Below, one piece after another: positions 1 to 5,687 of a stretch of DNA of 7,979 nucleotides. The stretch is taken from NCBI GenBank assembly GCA_030042915.1, contig JASHYS010000312.1, forward strand, positions 1 through 7,979, given 5' to 3'. Origin of the DNA: Acidobacteriaceae bacterium (GTDB lineage Bacteria > Acidobacteriota > Terriglobia > Terriglobales > Acidobacteriaceae). Both the position numbers and the translations under genes were made by a program. Numbering within the stretch: position 1 is the stretch's first letter; every line of letters begins with the position of its first letter. Under the pieces are notes generated by a model. It worked only from the letters and a program-made list of their open reading frames with translations. It ran no database searches and was not told where the DNA came from.

Positions 1-310
1 TGGCCGGCCCGCGCTCGATCAGCTTGTCAAGCGGCTGTCCCGGCACGAACTGCATGGCGATAAACGCCTCGGCGCCGCTTTCGCCCACTTCGTAAATGGC
101 GCACACGTTGGGATGCTCAATGGCCGAAGCCAGCCGCGCCTCGCGCAGCATGGTCGAGCGCACCTGCTCGGCGGTCAGCGATCCGGCGCGCAGCATCTTC
201 AGCACCACCGGCCGTTGCAGGAGCGTGTCGTTGGCCAGGTACACCACCCCACTGCCTCCAGCGCCCAGGCGCCGCAGAATCTCGTAATGTGCGACAACTT
301 TTCGCTTCAT
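1..310 (-). CDS. Ser/Thr protein kinase, N-terminal fragment (runs off left edge)
   Basis: This is the first 103 codons of a eukaryotic-like (PknB/Hanks-type) Ser/Thr kinase; the rest lies beyond the window edge. Translation on the minus strand from ATG at 310 begins MKRKVVAHYEILRRLGAGGS. The kinase N-lobe is recognisable. A glycine-rich nucleotide loop GAGGSG lies at residues 16-21, followed by VVYLA. The invariant ATP-binding lysine is K38 in VVLKML. The alpha-C glutamate is E57 in LREARLA, and the segment IEHPNVCAIYEVGE is the usual 'HPNI..iyevGe' stretch. The hinge follows in IAMQFVPGQPL. The catalytic loop, activation segment and any transmembrane or TPR domains are not visible. The family phosphorylates Ser/Thr on partner proteins using ATP. 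It starts within the first few residues of the domain, so the kinase domain is N-terminal and cytoplasmic. The Shine-Dalgarno is weak. It is transcribed divergently from the gene at 481. Confidence 0.92.
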   Translation of the reverse strand, partial: MKRKVVAHYEILRRLGAGGSGVVYLANDTLLQRPVVLKMLRAGSLTAEQVRSTMLREARLASAIEHPNVCAIYEVGESGAEAFIAMQFVPGQPLDKLIERGPA

Positions 311-427
311 CGTTCAGCTCAAGTTTAGGGGCGATGGCATAAAGAGCGTCTTAAAAGCGCGTGACGAAATGGCCATGACTTGAGCCGCCTAAGCCCTTGC
401 AAAGCTGAGATTTCCTGAGTTAACGAA

Positions 428-440
428 GGCAAACTTTGCC
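428..440. promoter_or_regulatory. Short palindrome, possible operator
   Basis: GGCAAA-C-TTTGCC is a perfect 6-bp inverted repeat around one central base, in the spacer between the divergent kinase and protease-like genes. The size and position suit a dimeric repressor site. It also contains the alternative TTG start at 436. No regulator is identifiable, and a short palindrome can occur by chance. Confidence 0.3.
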
Positions 441-457
441 CATCCGGTCCGTCAAAA

Positions 458-482
458 ATCTGATAATTTCGAGTTATCAGAT
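458..482. promoter_or_regulatory. 9-bp inverted repeat overlapping the start codon of the protease-like gene
   Basis: ATCTGATAA (458-466) and TTATCAGAT (474-482) are perfect reverse complements separated by a 7-base spacer TTTCGAG. The right arm contains the first two bases of ATG 481, and the only nearby Shine-Dalgarno-like GAG (471-473) sits in the loop. It could be a repressor operator or an mRNA hairpin that limits translation. The left arm also contains GATAAT, five of six matches to a -10 box. A promoter there would give a nearly leaderless message, but no good -35 is seen. Confidence 0.45.
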
Positions 483-1989
483 GATCCCCGTCCGTCGACT
501 CACCGCAAAACCCAGTTGGCGTTGGCCGCGCCCGGTGCAACGTGTGGCCCTGGTGGCCGTCTGCCTCGCCGTGGCGCTTGCTTTGCGGCCCAACCCGCTG
601 GTCGCGCAGCAGTCGCAGCCGGCAGCGGCGCCGGCGCCTTCATCGCCCGCGGCGGCCACCAAGCCACCTTCGCCTCAACAGCCAGACACGCGCCCGCAAA
701 TCCAAATTGGATCGACGAGCGGGCTCACCCTTGACCAGCGAATTCAGAACTTACTCGCCGATCACCAGTACGCACGCGTGACTGCCCAACTGGGACAGCT
801 TCCATCCGATCAGGCGCAGTTCTACCGCGGCCTGCTGGCCAACCGGGCCAACAAGGTCGCGCAATCCATCCAGCTCCTCGAGCCGCTGGTCAATCAAGTG
901 GCGGCGAGCGGCGACCCGGCACACGAATGGCTGATACGCAAAGCTCTCGGCGAGGACTACCTCCGCATGGGCGATTGGGCCAAGGCTGCCCAGGAATATG
1001 AGACGCTCGATACGCGCCTGCACGCCAAGCTGACCGCCGAGCAGCTGGACGAGATCGAGTTGCCGCTCAAGTTGCTGCCGCTGGCAAAAGACAACCCGCC
1101 CATGACCGTCGAGCCGTGCGAGCCTTTTCCGATGCGGGCCAGCGTCGATTCCCTGGGACTTCTCGATATTCCCGTGTACGTTGAATCGCGCCAGCGCAAT
1201 TGGATGCTTGACCCAACCTTGCCTTTCAATCTCGTGGCGGATTCCACGGCGCGGGAGACCGGCCTCAAAGTCTCCGACGAGTCGGTCACTGTCCACACTC
1301 TCACCGGGCATCCCATCCAGCTCCGCGCCGCCATAATTCCGCGCTTTAACATCGGCGGCCGGCTTACCTTTCACGATATGACGGTATTTGTCTTCAAAGA
1401 TTCTGACTACTACTTCCCCATGACGGGATATCAGGTGACGGGCGTTCTCGGCTACCCCGCGCTCGCGGCCATGGGGAGCATTACGGTCACGGACAACATT
1501 ATTCAGGTGCAGCCTGCGAATCAGATCGATCCCGCGCCCGGCGATTTGCTGACTGCGGGCGCGCCGTTCTACCTCGATGGCGATCAAATCATCACCTCCC
1601 TTGGCCGCCCGGGCGGCTCTGAATTCTCTGCGCGTTCTCCCGATGAGTACTACGACCGGATGTTTTCGATTGACGTGGGCAGCCAGCTTACCTATCTCAC
1701 CGCGCGCTATTTCGACGAGCACGCGGCGGAATTCAATAATGCGAAAGCTGAGATGTACACCTTCCCGCTGCACTATTCCCCGCCGCAGCCCACCTACGTG
1801 GCCGAAACTGTTCCTCTGGTTGTGGGCAATGCGGAGGTCGATTTTCACTTTATTCGCGTGCTTACGCAGCCGCTGGGCACGGCCGCCCTGGACGATGTCT
1901 ATGGCGTGCTGGGGATCGATGCCCTCGACCAGCTCAAAACCTACAGGTTCGACTACCGCACCATGCGCTTTCTTGCGCAGATTGAATAA
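481..1989 (+). CDS. Exported two-lobed aspartyl-protease-like protein with altered DTG motifs
   Basis: A 502-aa exported protein. Residues 1-42 form a signal peptide: basic n-region, hydrophobic core about 21-35, likely cleavage after LVA before QQ. An Ala/Pro/Ser/Gln-rich linker (43-75) follows, then a helical, TPR-like region (about 83-200, with GEDYLRMGDWAKAAQEYETL). Two similar beta-rich halves follow. Half one has WMLDPTLPF (D244) and later VTGVLGYPAL (321-328). Half two has FSIDVGSQLTYL (D398) and later YGVLGIDAL (475-482). This is the layout of pepsin/retropepsin lobes: hydrophobic-Asp-Thr/Ser-Gly, then hydrophobic-Gly. Both aspartates are kept, but the canonical DTG is DPT in one half and DVG in the other, so proteolysis is uncertain; peptide binding or a structural role is possible. 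ATG 481 is preferred because it gives a normal signal peptide. An in-frame TTG at 436 has an AAGG six bases upstream and would add 15 residues. Other ORFs in this stretch are shadows. Confidence 0.75.
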   Translation: MIPVRRLTAKPSWRWPRPVQRVALVAVCLAVALALRPNPLVAQQSQPAAAPAPSSPAAATKPPSPQQPDTRPQIQIGSTSGLTLDQRIQNLLADHQYARVTAQLGQLPSDQAQFYRGLLANRANKVAQSIQLLEPLVNQVAASGDPAHEWLIRKALGEDYLRMGDWAKAAQEYETLDTRLHAKLTAEQLDEIELPLKLLPLAKDNPPMTVEPCEPFPMRASVDSLGLLDIPVYVESRQRNWMLDPTLPFNLVADSTARETGLKVSDESVTVHTLTGHPIQLRAAIIPRFNIGGRLTFHDMTVFVFKDSDYYFPMTGYQVTGVLGYPALAAMGSITVTDNIIQVQPANQIDPAPGDLLTAGAPFYLDGDQIITSLGRPGGSEFSARSPDEYYDRMFSIDVGSQLTYLTARYFDEHAAEFNNAKAEMYTFPLHYSPPQPTYVAETVPLVVGNAEVDFHFIRVLTQPLGTAALDDVYGVLGIDALDQLKTYRFDYRTMRFLAQIE

Positions 1990-2069
1990 AACAGGGAACA
2001 TGGATTAGGGAATAGGAAAGGCATCAACGAGCAACGCTTTCTATTTCTTGCTCGTGTTTCCTGTTTTTT
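1986..2069. terminator. Probable bidirectional terminator between convergent genes
   Basis: An inner stem pairs ACGAGCAA (2027-2034) with TTGCTCGT (2048-2055) around a 13-base loop. An outer stem pairs AACAGGGAACA (1990-2000) with TGTTTCCTGTT (2055-2065), 11 positions with one G-U wobble. The plus strand then has six T (2064-2069), and the minus strand exits into TTTTATT. It sits just after the TAA of the plus-strand protease-like gene and covers the last codons and stop (2041-2043) of the minus-strand 91-aa gene, so it could end both transcripts. The loops are large for a classical intrinsic terminator. Confidence 0.5.
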
Positions 2070-2316
2070 CCGCTCTCGCTTGCCCGCGCCTTCCCAGAGC
2101 CAGCATCAGGATTCCGAATGCAAGCAGCGCCAGACCCCACCACAGGTTGGCATCAATACCCAGGCTCTTTGCATAGGCCGTGGCGTTGTCGCGTGTAGAC
2201 AGGCCGAACGCGGTCAGGATGGTCCCGGTGAGCGTGAAGAACATCCCAATGCCGATGCGCGCATCCACGTGCATTGCCTGAGGTGTCGCCACATTCGCCA
2301 GTGCCTTTTTGCTCAT
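2041..2316 (-). CDS. Small two-TM protein, putative symporter accessory subunit
   Basis: A 91-aa integral membrane protein. It has a short polar N-terminus (about 1-20), a first hydrophobic helix at about 21-39 (GIGMFFTLTGTILTAFGL), a polar loop with TRDNATAYAKSLGID, and a second helix at about 58-74 (LWWGLALLAFGILMLAL). A basic tail RRGQARAEKTGNTSKK follows, which by the positive-inside rule puts it in the cytoplasm. It starts 12 bases after the stop of the sodium:solute symporter, with a GGGAG Shine-Dalgarno just upstream, so the two are almost certainly co-transcribed. Small two-helix partners are known for some SSS carriers (for example the DUF4212-type small subunits). I infer, but cannot show, that this protein stabilises or tunes the carrier. 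No catalytic motif is visible. Confidence 0.75.
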   Translation of the reverse strand: MSKKALANVATPQAMHVDARIGIGMFFTLTGTILTAFGLSTRDNATAYAKSLGIDANLWWGLALLAFGILMLALGRRGQARAEKTGNTSKK

Positions 2317-2328
2317 CGCTGCTCCCGC

Positions 2329-4176
2329 TCAAATCAGAATCAGATTCACCACAAGCGCTGCCGCCAGAATAGCCGCGGCCAGCGCCTCCGGCCGCTTCCA
2401 CCACTTCTTCTGCGCCGGCTCGCGCGGCACCAGCGAGTGCACCAGCCCGGCCAGTTCGCTTTCAGGCTTTGCCTTCGTGAATGAACTCACGGCCGCAGTT
2501 ACGATCAGGCTCACAAGGAATGCGAAAGCCGCCGTTCCCAGCTCCAGCGCCAATTCGCTCGTGGGATGATGGAGCACGGCAATCCATCCGCCGTGAATTC
2601 CTGGCTGCTCGCCTTGCGGCAGCGCGGTGCCATGGTGCAAAAGCGCGGCGGCCAGGCCGGCAAGCAATCCCGCGAAGGCTCCGTGGCCAGTCGTGCGCTT
2701 CCAGAAGGCGCCCAGCAGCAGTACGGCAAACAGTGGCGCATTCACCAGCGCGAAAATCAGCATCATTGCATCGAGCAGGCTCACGAATCGCGTCGCAGCG
2801 CATGCGACTCCAATCGCAAGCACCGTTCCACCCAGGGCTGCCCATCGTCCTGCTTTGCGAATCTGGATGTCACTTGCGCTCTGGCGCAGAAAGCGGTGAA
2901 AAATGTCGCATGCGAAGACGGCATTGAACGCGGTCAGGCTCGCGGCCAAGCCGCTCATCAGACAGGCCACCAGCGCCGCCAGCCCCACCCCCAGCAAGCC
3001 GGACGGCAGAAACTCCAGCAAGAGATTCGGCGTCGTCATTGCGTAATCGATTACGGTGCGGCCGTCGGCGGCGATCACCGGTTGTCCCGTCGCCGGGTCG
3101 GCCTTTGCCGGAACGAGCCCCTCGCCCGCTTCCGCTGCCGGCGAGACCACGGTGATGTCGTGATAGATGGCACCATTCTCGTGGCGGACCATGATGCTTG
3201 TGTGCGGCGTTGGCAAGCCGATCGCGATCAAGCCGGGCAGAACGAGCATGAGGGGAACAAAGACGCGCAGCGCCGCCGCAATCAGCGGAGCTCTGCGCGC
3301 CGCAATGAGGTTCTTCGCCGCCATCGCTGTTTGCAGCAGCCTGAAGTCAGTGCACCAGGCCCCGCCGCCCAGAACCACGCCTGCGCCAAGCACAACCGCG
3401 ACCGCGCCGATTCCCAGGCCATGACCGCCCGCGCCGGTCACACCGCTCCACTCGTGCAGAAAGCCGGCCGGATCCGCAGCTTTCAACCCATTCCATCCAC
3501 CCACTCTCTTTAGTCCCAGCAGAACCATGGGCAACAGTCCGGCCACCAGCAAACAAAATTGCAGCACCTGGTTGTACATGGCCGCCGCCAGACCGCCCAA
3601 GCCAACATATGCAAGAACCAGCAGCGCCGGAAGCGCAACGGACAAAAGCAAAGCTCCCGTGGGCGGTAAATGCAACTCCGCTGCGAGATTGTCGAAGACG
3701 TGCAACGCCGCAAAGATGCGCGCCATGGCACAAAGCGCAATTCCCGCACTGAAAATGCCCGCCGCTGCAAACAGGCAGGCGTTCAGCGCGCGCGTCTTGG
3801 CATCGAAGCGCAGTCCAAGATACTCCGGAATGGTTCGTGCTGCCGTACTTTGTGTCGCGGGCCCCTGCTTCGACCCGTAGAAAACCGGCATCAGATACAA
3901 GCCCGCGAAAAGCATCGCGGGAATGGATCCGAGCGCGAAGAAGCCCATGCTCGCCAATCCGTAACGCGCGCCGGCGGCGCCCATCCCGATCACCTCTTGC
4001 GCACCCAGGCTCGCTCCCAGAAGGGCAAGTCCGCACAGCCATCCCGGTTGCGAGCGGCCGGCCAGCAGGTATTCCCGGCTTCCAGACATGCCCGGCACGA
4101 GCGAGAAGCCTGCGGACAGCGCGAAGAAGGCGTAGATCAGGAGGATCAGCCAATCGGCGGAAGCAAGAGTGGGCAC
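2329..4176 (-). CDS. Sodium:solute symporter (SSS family)
   Basis: A polytopic inner-membrane protein of about 615 aa in the SSS family (TC 2.A.21), which couples solute uptake to Na+ entry; the substrate cannot be read from sequence. Family marks are REYLLAGRSQPGW near residues 35-47, SLGAQEVIGMGAAGARYG near 57-74, and IPEYLGLRFDAKTRALN near 117-133. The signature AYVGLGGLAAAMYNQVLQ lies near 190-207. The conserved Ser-rich helix LMSGLAASLTAFNAVFACDIF lies near 407-427, equivalent to the sodium-site helix of vSGLT. A long extracytoplasmic loop (about 322-390) precedes it. The C-terminus is an extra helix after a basic linker. Start: AAGGGAG precedes CCATTGGTG; GTG 4176 has the better spacing (six bases), while TTG 4179 would add one residue. 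It is followed at 12 bases by a small two-TM gene. A sugar or organic acid is a plausible substrate. Confidence 0.93.
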   Translation of the reverse strand: MPTLASADWLILLIYAFFALSAGFSLVPGMSGSREYLLAGRSQPGWLCGLALLGASLGAQEVIGMGAAGARYGLASMGFFALGSIPAMLFAGLYLMPVFYGSKQGPATQSTAARTIPEYLGLRFDAKTRALNACLFAAAGIFSAGIALCAMARIFAALHVFDNLAAELHLPPTGALLLSVALPALLVLAYVGLGGLAAAMYNQVLQFCLLVAGLLPMVLLGLKRVGGWNGLKAADPAGFLHEWSGVTGAGGHGLGIGAVAVVLGAGVVLGGGAWCTDFRLLQTAMAAKNLIAARRAPLIAAALRVFVPLMLVLPGLIAIGLPTPHTSIMVRHENGAIYHDITVVSPAAEAGEGLVPAKADPATGQPVIAADGRTVIDYAMTTPNLLLEFLPSGLLGVGLAALVACLMSGLAASLTAFNAVFACDIFHRFLRQSASDIQIRKAGRWAALGGTVLAIGVACAATRFVSLLDAMMLIFALVNAPLFAVLLLGAFWKRTTGHGAFAGLLAGLAAALLHHGTALPQGEQPGIHGGWIAVLHHPTSELALELGTAAFAFLVSLIVTAAVSSFTKAKPESELAGLVHSLVPREPAQKKWWKRPEALAAAILAAALVVNLILI

Positions 4177-4221
4177 CAATGGCTCCCTTCATCCTGATGG
4201 TATCGAAACGGTATGGCTCAT

Positions 4222-4247
4222 CGCCGCGCGTCTGCATCGGCGCGGCG
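4222..4247. promoter_or_regulatory. 8-bp GC-rich hairpin upstream of the symporter
   Basis: CGCCGCGC (4222-4229) and GCGCGGCG (4240-4247) are perfect reverse complements with a 10-base loop. If symporter transcription begins upstream, this hairpin lies in its 5' leader, about 45 bases before GTG 4176. No T-run follows it on the minus strand, so it is not an intrinsic terminator. The region is very GC-rich, which raises the chance of coincidental pairing. Confidence 0.3.
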
Positions 4248-4265
4248 GGATGCGCGCACGTTCAG

Positions 4266-4286
4266 CCGCTCGCGTTCTCCGAGCGG
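4266..4286. repeat. 7-bp inverted repeat in the symporter upstream region
   Basis: CCGCTCG (4266-4272) and CGAGCGG (4280-4286) pair perfectly around the 7-base loop CGTTCTC. It lies between the intrinsic terminator at 4296-4331 and the hairpin at 4222-4247, making the middle of three consecutive stems in about 110 bases. The function is unknown: operator, leader structure or 3'-end stabiliser are all possible. Confidence 0.3.
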
Positions 4287-4295
4287 GCGCGCGGC

Positions 4296-4331
4296 AAAAA
4301 AACGGCGGCAAGGGGAAATCCCCATGCCGCC
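4296..4331 (-). terminator. Intrinsic terminator of the sigma/anti-sigma/Spy-like operon
   Basis: Read on the minus strand, GGCGGCA (complement of 4325-4331) pairs with TGCCGCC (complement of 4304-4310). A further GGGG/CCCC stem lies inside across one A-A mismatch position, with a 4-base loop. The hairpin is followed by G and a run of seven T (A-run at 4296-4302). This is the classical rho-independent layout, about 100 bases after the stop of the Spy-like gene. The plus strand has no T-run after the hairpin, so it works only in the minus direction. Confidence 0.85.
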
Positions 4332-4427
4332 AACGGTCTGTCGATCAACCGTGTTTGCTCTTTGCCTTGTAGAACCGTGCTTAAACCCGAGCTGCTCGCG
4401 GAACCGCCGCGATCGGTCCAGCCGCAA

Positions 4428-5102
4428 TTACTGAGCGTCGCCGCTACCAGGCCCCGGAGGAGCAGGCGCCTGTGCCGGCGGAGGTGCTCCCTGAGGCGCG
4501 TTCGCCGGCGGCTGACCGCCCTGCGGATGGCGGAACTGTCCGTGGAACTGACCGCCCGGTCCGCCCATACCCGGCCGCGGTCCACGCTGTCCCCAGCCGT
4601 CCCGGCCACGGCCGTCCATCGGCCCGTGCCCCATCCGGTTCTGGTGCATGGTTTGCAGTTGCTTCCACTGGTCGGGCTTCAACTGCATCCTGATGTCGAG
4701 CAGGAAGCGTGCGTTCGCCTTTTCCAGGTCACCCCGCGCCGCCACCACCTTGTCAACCTGCGATTCAATCGCTCCGCGATCGGGTGTATCGGCCTTCATC
4801 AACGGCCCCAGCGCGATCTCAGCCTTTTGCAAGTTGGCCTGCAGGTCAACCAGCTTCATGCGGTGATCCTGCATAATGCCGTCCATCGCCTTGCGCTGAT
4901 CGTCGGTCAGATTCAGTTGCTTTACGATGTTGGGATTGTTCCACCATTGCCCGTGCGCGCCCGCTCCGAACGAACGCTCCATAGGAGGCCGATGCTGTCC
5001 GAATCCCGGCCCCATCCCTCCCCCATCAGGCCCTTGCGCAACCGCAAGCCCTCCGGCCATCAGAACTCCGGCTACCGCCAAAACCAATCGTCCCAAATTC
5101 AT
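4428..5102 (-). CDS. Secreted Spy/CpxP/ZraP-like LTxxQ protein
   Basis: A 224-aa exported protein. The signal peptide is residues 1-22 (MNLGRLVLAVAGVLMAGGLA then VA|QG). A Gly/His/Met-rich segment (23-55) follows, then an alpha-helical core of about 58-140. The core carries LNLTDDQRKAM (63-73) and a second LKPDQWKQLQ (131-140), the paired 'LTxxQ' motifs of the Spy/CpxP and metal-resistance families. The tail (about 150-224) is low-complexity, rich in Gly, Pro, Gln and Ala. Relatives act in the periplasm as ATP-independent chaperones or as metal/stress sensors (Spy, CpxP, ZraP, CnrX). His and Met residues (H80, M82, M142, H143, M147, H149) could bind metal, but that is inference. The start is secure: AAGGAG lies six bases before ATG. 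It is third in the operon after the sigma and anti-sigma-like genes, so it is probably a target or modulator of that sigma system. An intrinsic terminator follows. Confidence 0.85.
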   Translation of the reverse strand: MNLGRLVLAVAGVLMAGGLAVAQGPDGGGMGPGFGQHRPPMERSFGAGAHGQWWNNPNIVKQLNLTDDQRKAMDGIMQDHRMKLVDLQANLQKAEIALGPLMKADTPDRGAIESQVDKVVAARGDLEKANARFLLDIRMQLKPDQWKQLQTMHQNRMGHGPMDGRGRDGWGQRGPRPGMGGPGGQFHGQFRHPQGGQPPANAPQGAPPPAQAPAPPGPGSGDAQ

Positions 5103-5127
5103 CGTGCGCTCCTTCTGTCCCTCGCTA

Positions 5128-5147
5128 AGGGGTAGTCCCCTCTTTTT
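5128..5147. repeat. Small G4/C4 hairpin with T-run upstream of the Spy-like gene
   Basis: AGGGG (5128-5132) and CCCCT (5137-5141) pair around TAGT, followed on the plus strand by CTTTTT (to 5147). On the plus strand this looks like a small terminator, but no plus-strand gene ends here. On the minus strand it lies in the 84-base gap between the anti-sigma-like and Spy-like genes, about 26 bases upstream of ATG 5102, and has no T-run. It may be a leader or processing hairpin, or a terminator for antisense transcription. Confidence 0.35.
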
Positions 5148-5186
5148 GCGCCTTCATTCGAGTTATTTATTGAACTAAGACCCGTT

Positions 5187-5687
5187 TTACTGTGTTCCGT
5201 TGTCCGGTGTCCCGTTGTCGTCCATCAACTGCGCCAGCGGCTCCATTGCCGCCGGAACCTGCCGCGACACATCGCTATCCACCGTCGCGAGCAGATCCTC
5301 ATCTTGCGCATTGCCATACTGCCCCGCGTTCACCTTGGTCGCGTCAACCTGCTCCAAACGCGCCCGCTCCTTCTCGGCAGCCGCCTTCGCCTGCTCAGCA
5401 GCCTGCTGCTGTGTCTTCAGCGCCGCAGCCTTCACTGCCGCTATCCGCGCCAGCTCCTGCCGATGCTGCCGCTCGTATGCCACGCCTGCCACGGCGCACA
5501 CCGCCAGAACGCCTGCCAGCGCCCAACTCGCCGCCAGCCGCCAGCCACGGCGCACAATGCTCACCGCCTTGCGGGGCCGGTGGTACGCTGCGTCGCTCCA
5601 GGCATCCACGCTCGCCTTGAAGTGCTTCAGCGCCTGCGCGACCCGAGGATCGTCGATCTCATCCGTAATGTTTTTCATCAAGCTCAT
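5187..5687 (-). CDS. Single-TM protein, putative anti-sigma factor partner
   Basis: A 166-aa membrane protein. A cytoplasmic N-terminal segment (about 1-49) includes VAQALKHFKASVDAW and ends in basic residues. One hydrophobic helix follows at about 52-70 (ASWALAGVLAVCAVAGVA). Beyond it is a charged Ala/Lys/Glu/Gln-rich stretch (71-113), strongly predicted coiled-coil, and a conserved-looking acidic tail with DEDLLATVDSDVSRQVPAAMEPL. There is no signal peptide cleavage site and no HxxxCxxC zinc motif of ZAS-type anti-sigma factors. It begins on an ATGA overlap with the stop of the ECF sigma gene, with AGAGG six bases upstream, so translation is coupled. Position and topology (cytoplasmic N-terminus, one helix, external tail) are those of a membrane anti-sigma factor, and I infer that role. 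The alternative is a structural partner of the Spy-like protein encoded next. Confidence 0.8.
   Translation of the reverse strand: MSLMKNITDEIDDPRVAQALKHFKASVDAWSDAAYHRPRKAVSIVRRGWRLAASWALAGVLAVCAVAGVAYERQHRQELARIAAVKAAALKTQQQAAEQAKAAAEKERARLEQVDATKVNAGQYGNAQDEDLLATVDSDVSRQVPAAMEPLAQLMDDNGTPDNGTQ

Noticed and set aside
436..480. Extension of the protease-like gene to TTG 436.
   Set aside because: AAGG six bases upstream makes it possible, but it would put about 35 residues before the hydrophobic core of the signal peptide. ATG 481 gives a normal export signal.
751..2001. 416-codon open frame on the minus strand opposite the protease-like gene.
   Set aside because: It is antisense to a gene with a signal peptide and recognisable domains. 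Its translation has no known motif and is of the kind produced by high-GC third-position bias.
4199..4214. Direct repeat GGTAT spaced one helical turn upstream of the symporter.
   Set aside because: Five-base repeats are too short to call a binding site without comparative data.
3837..5135. 432-codon open frame on the plus strand across the symporter start and Spy-like gene.
   Set aside because: It crosses two well-supported minus-strand genes and a terminator, and its Arg/Pro/Ser-rich translation has no domain.
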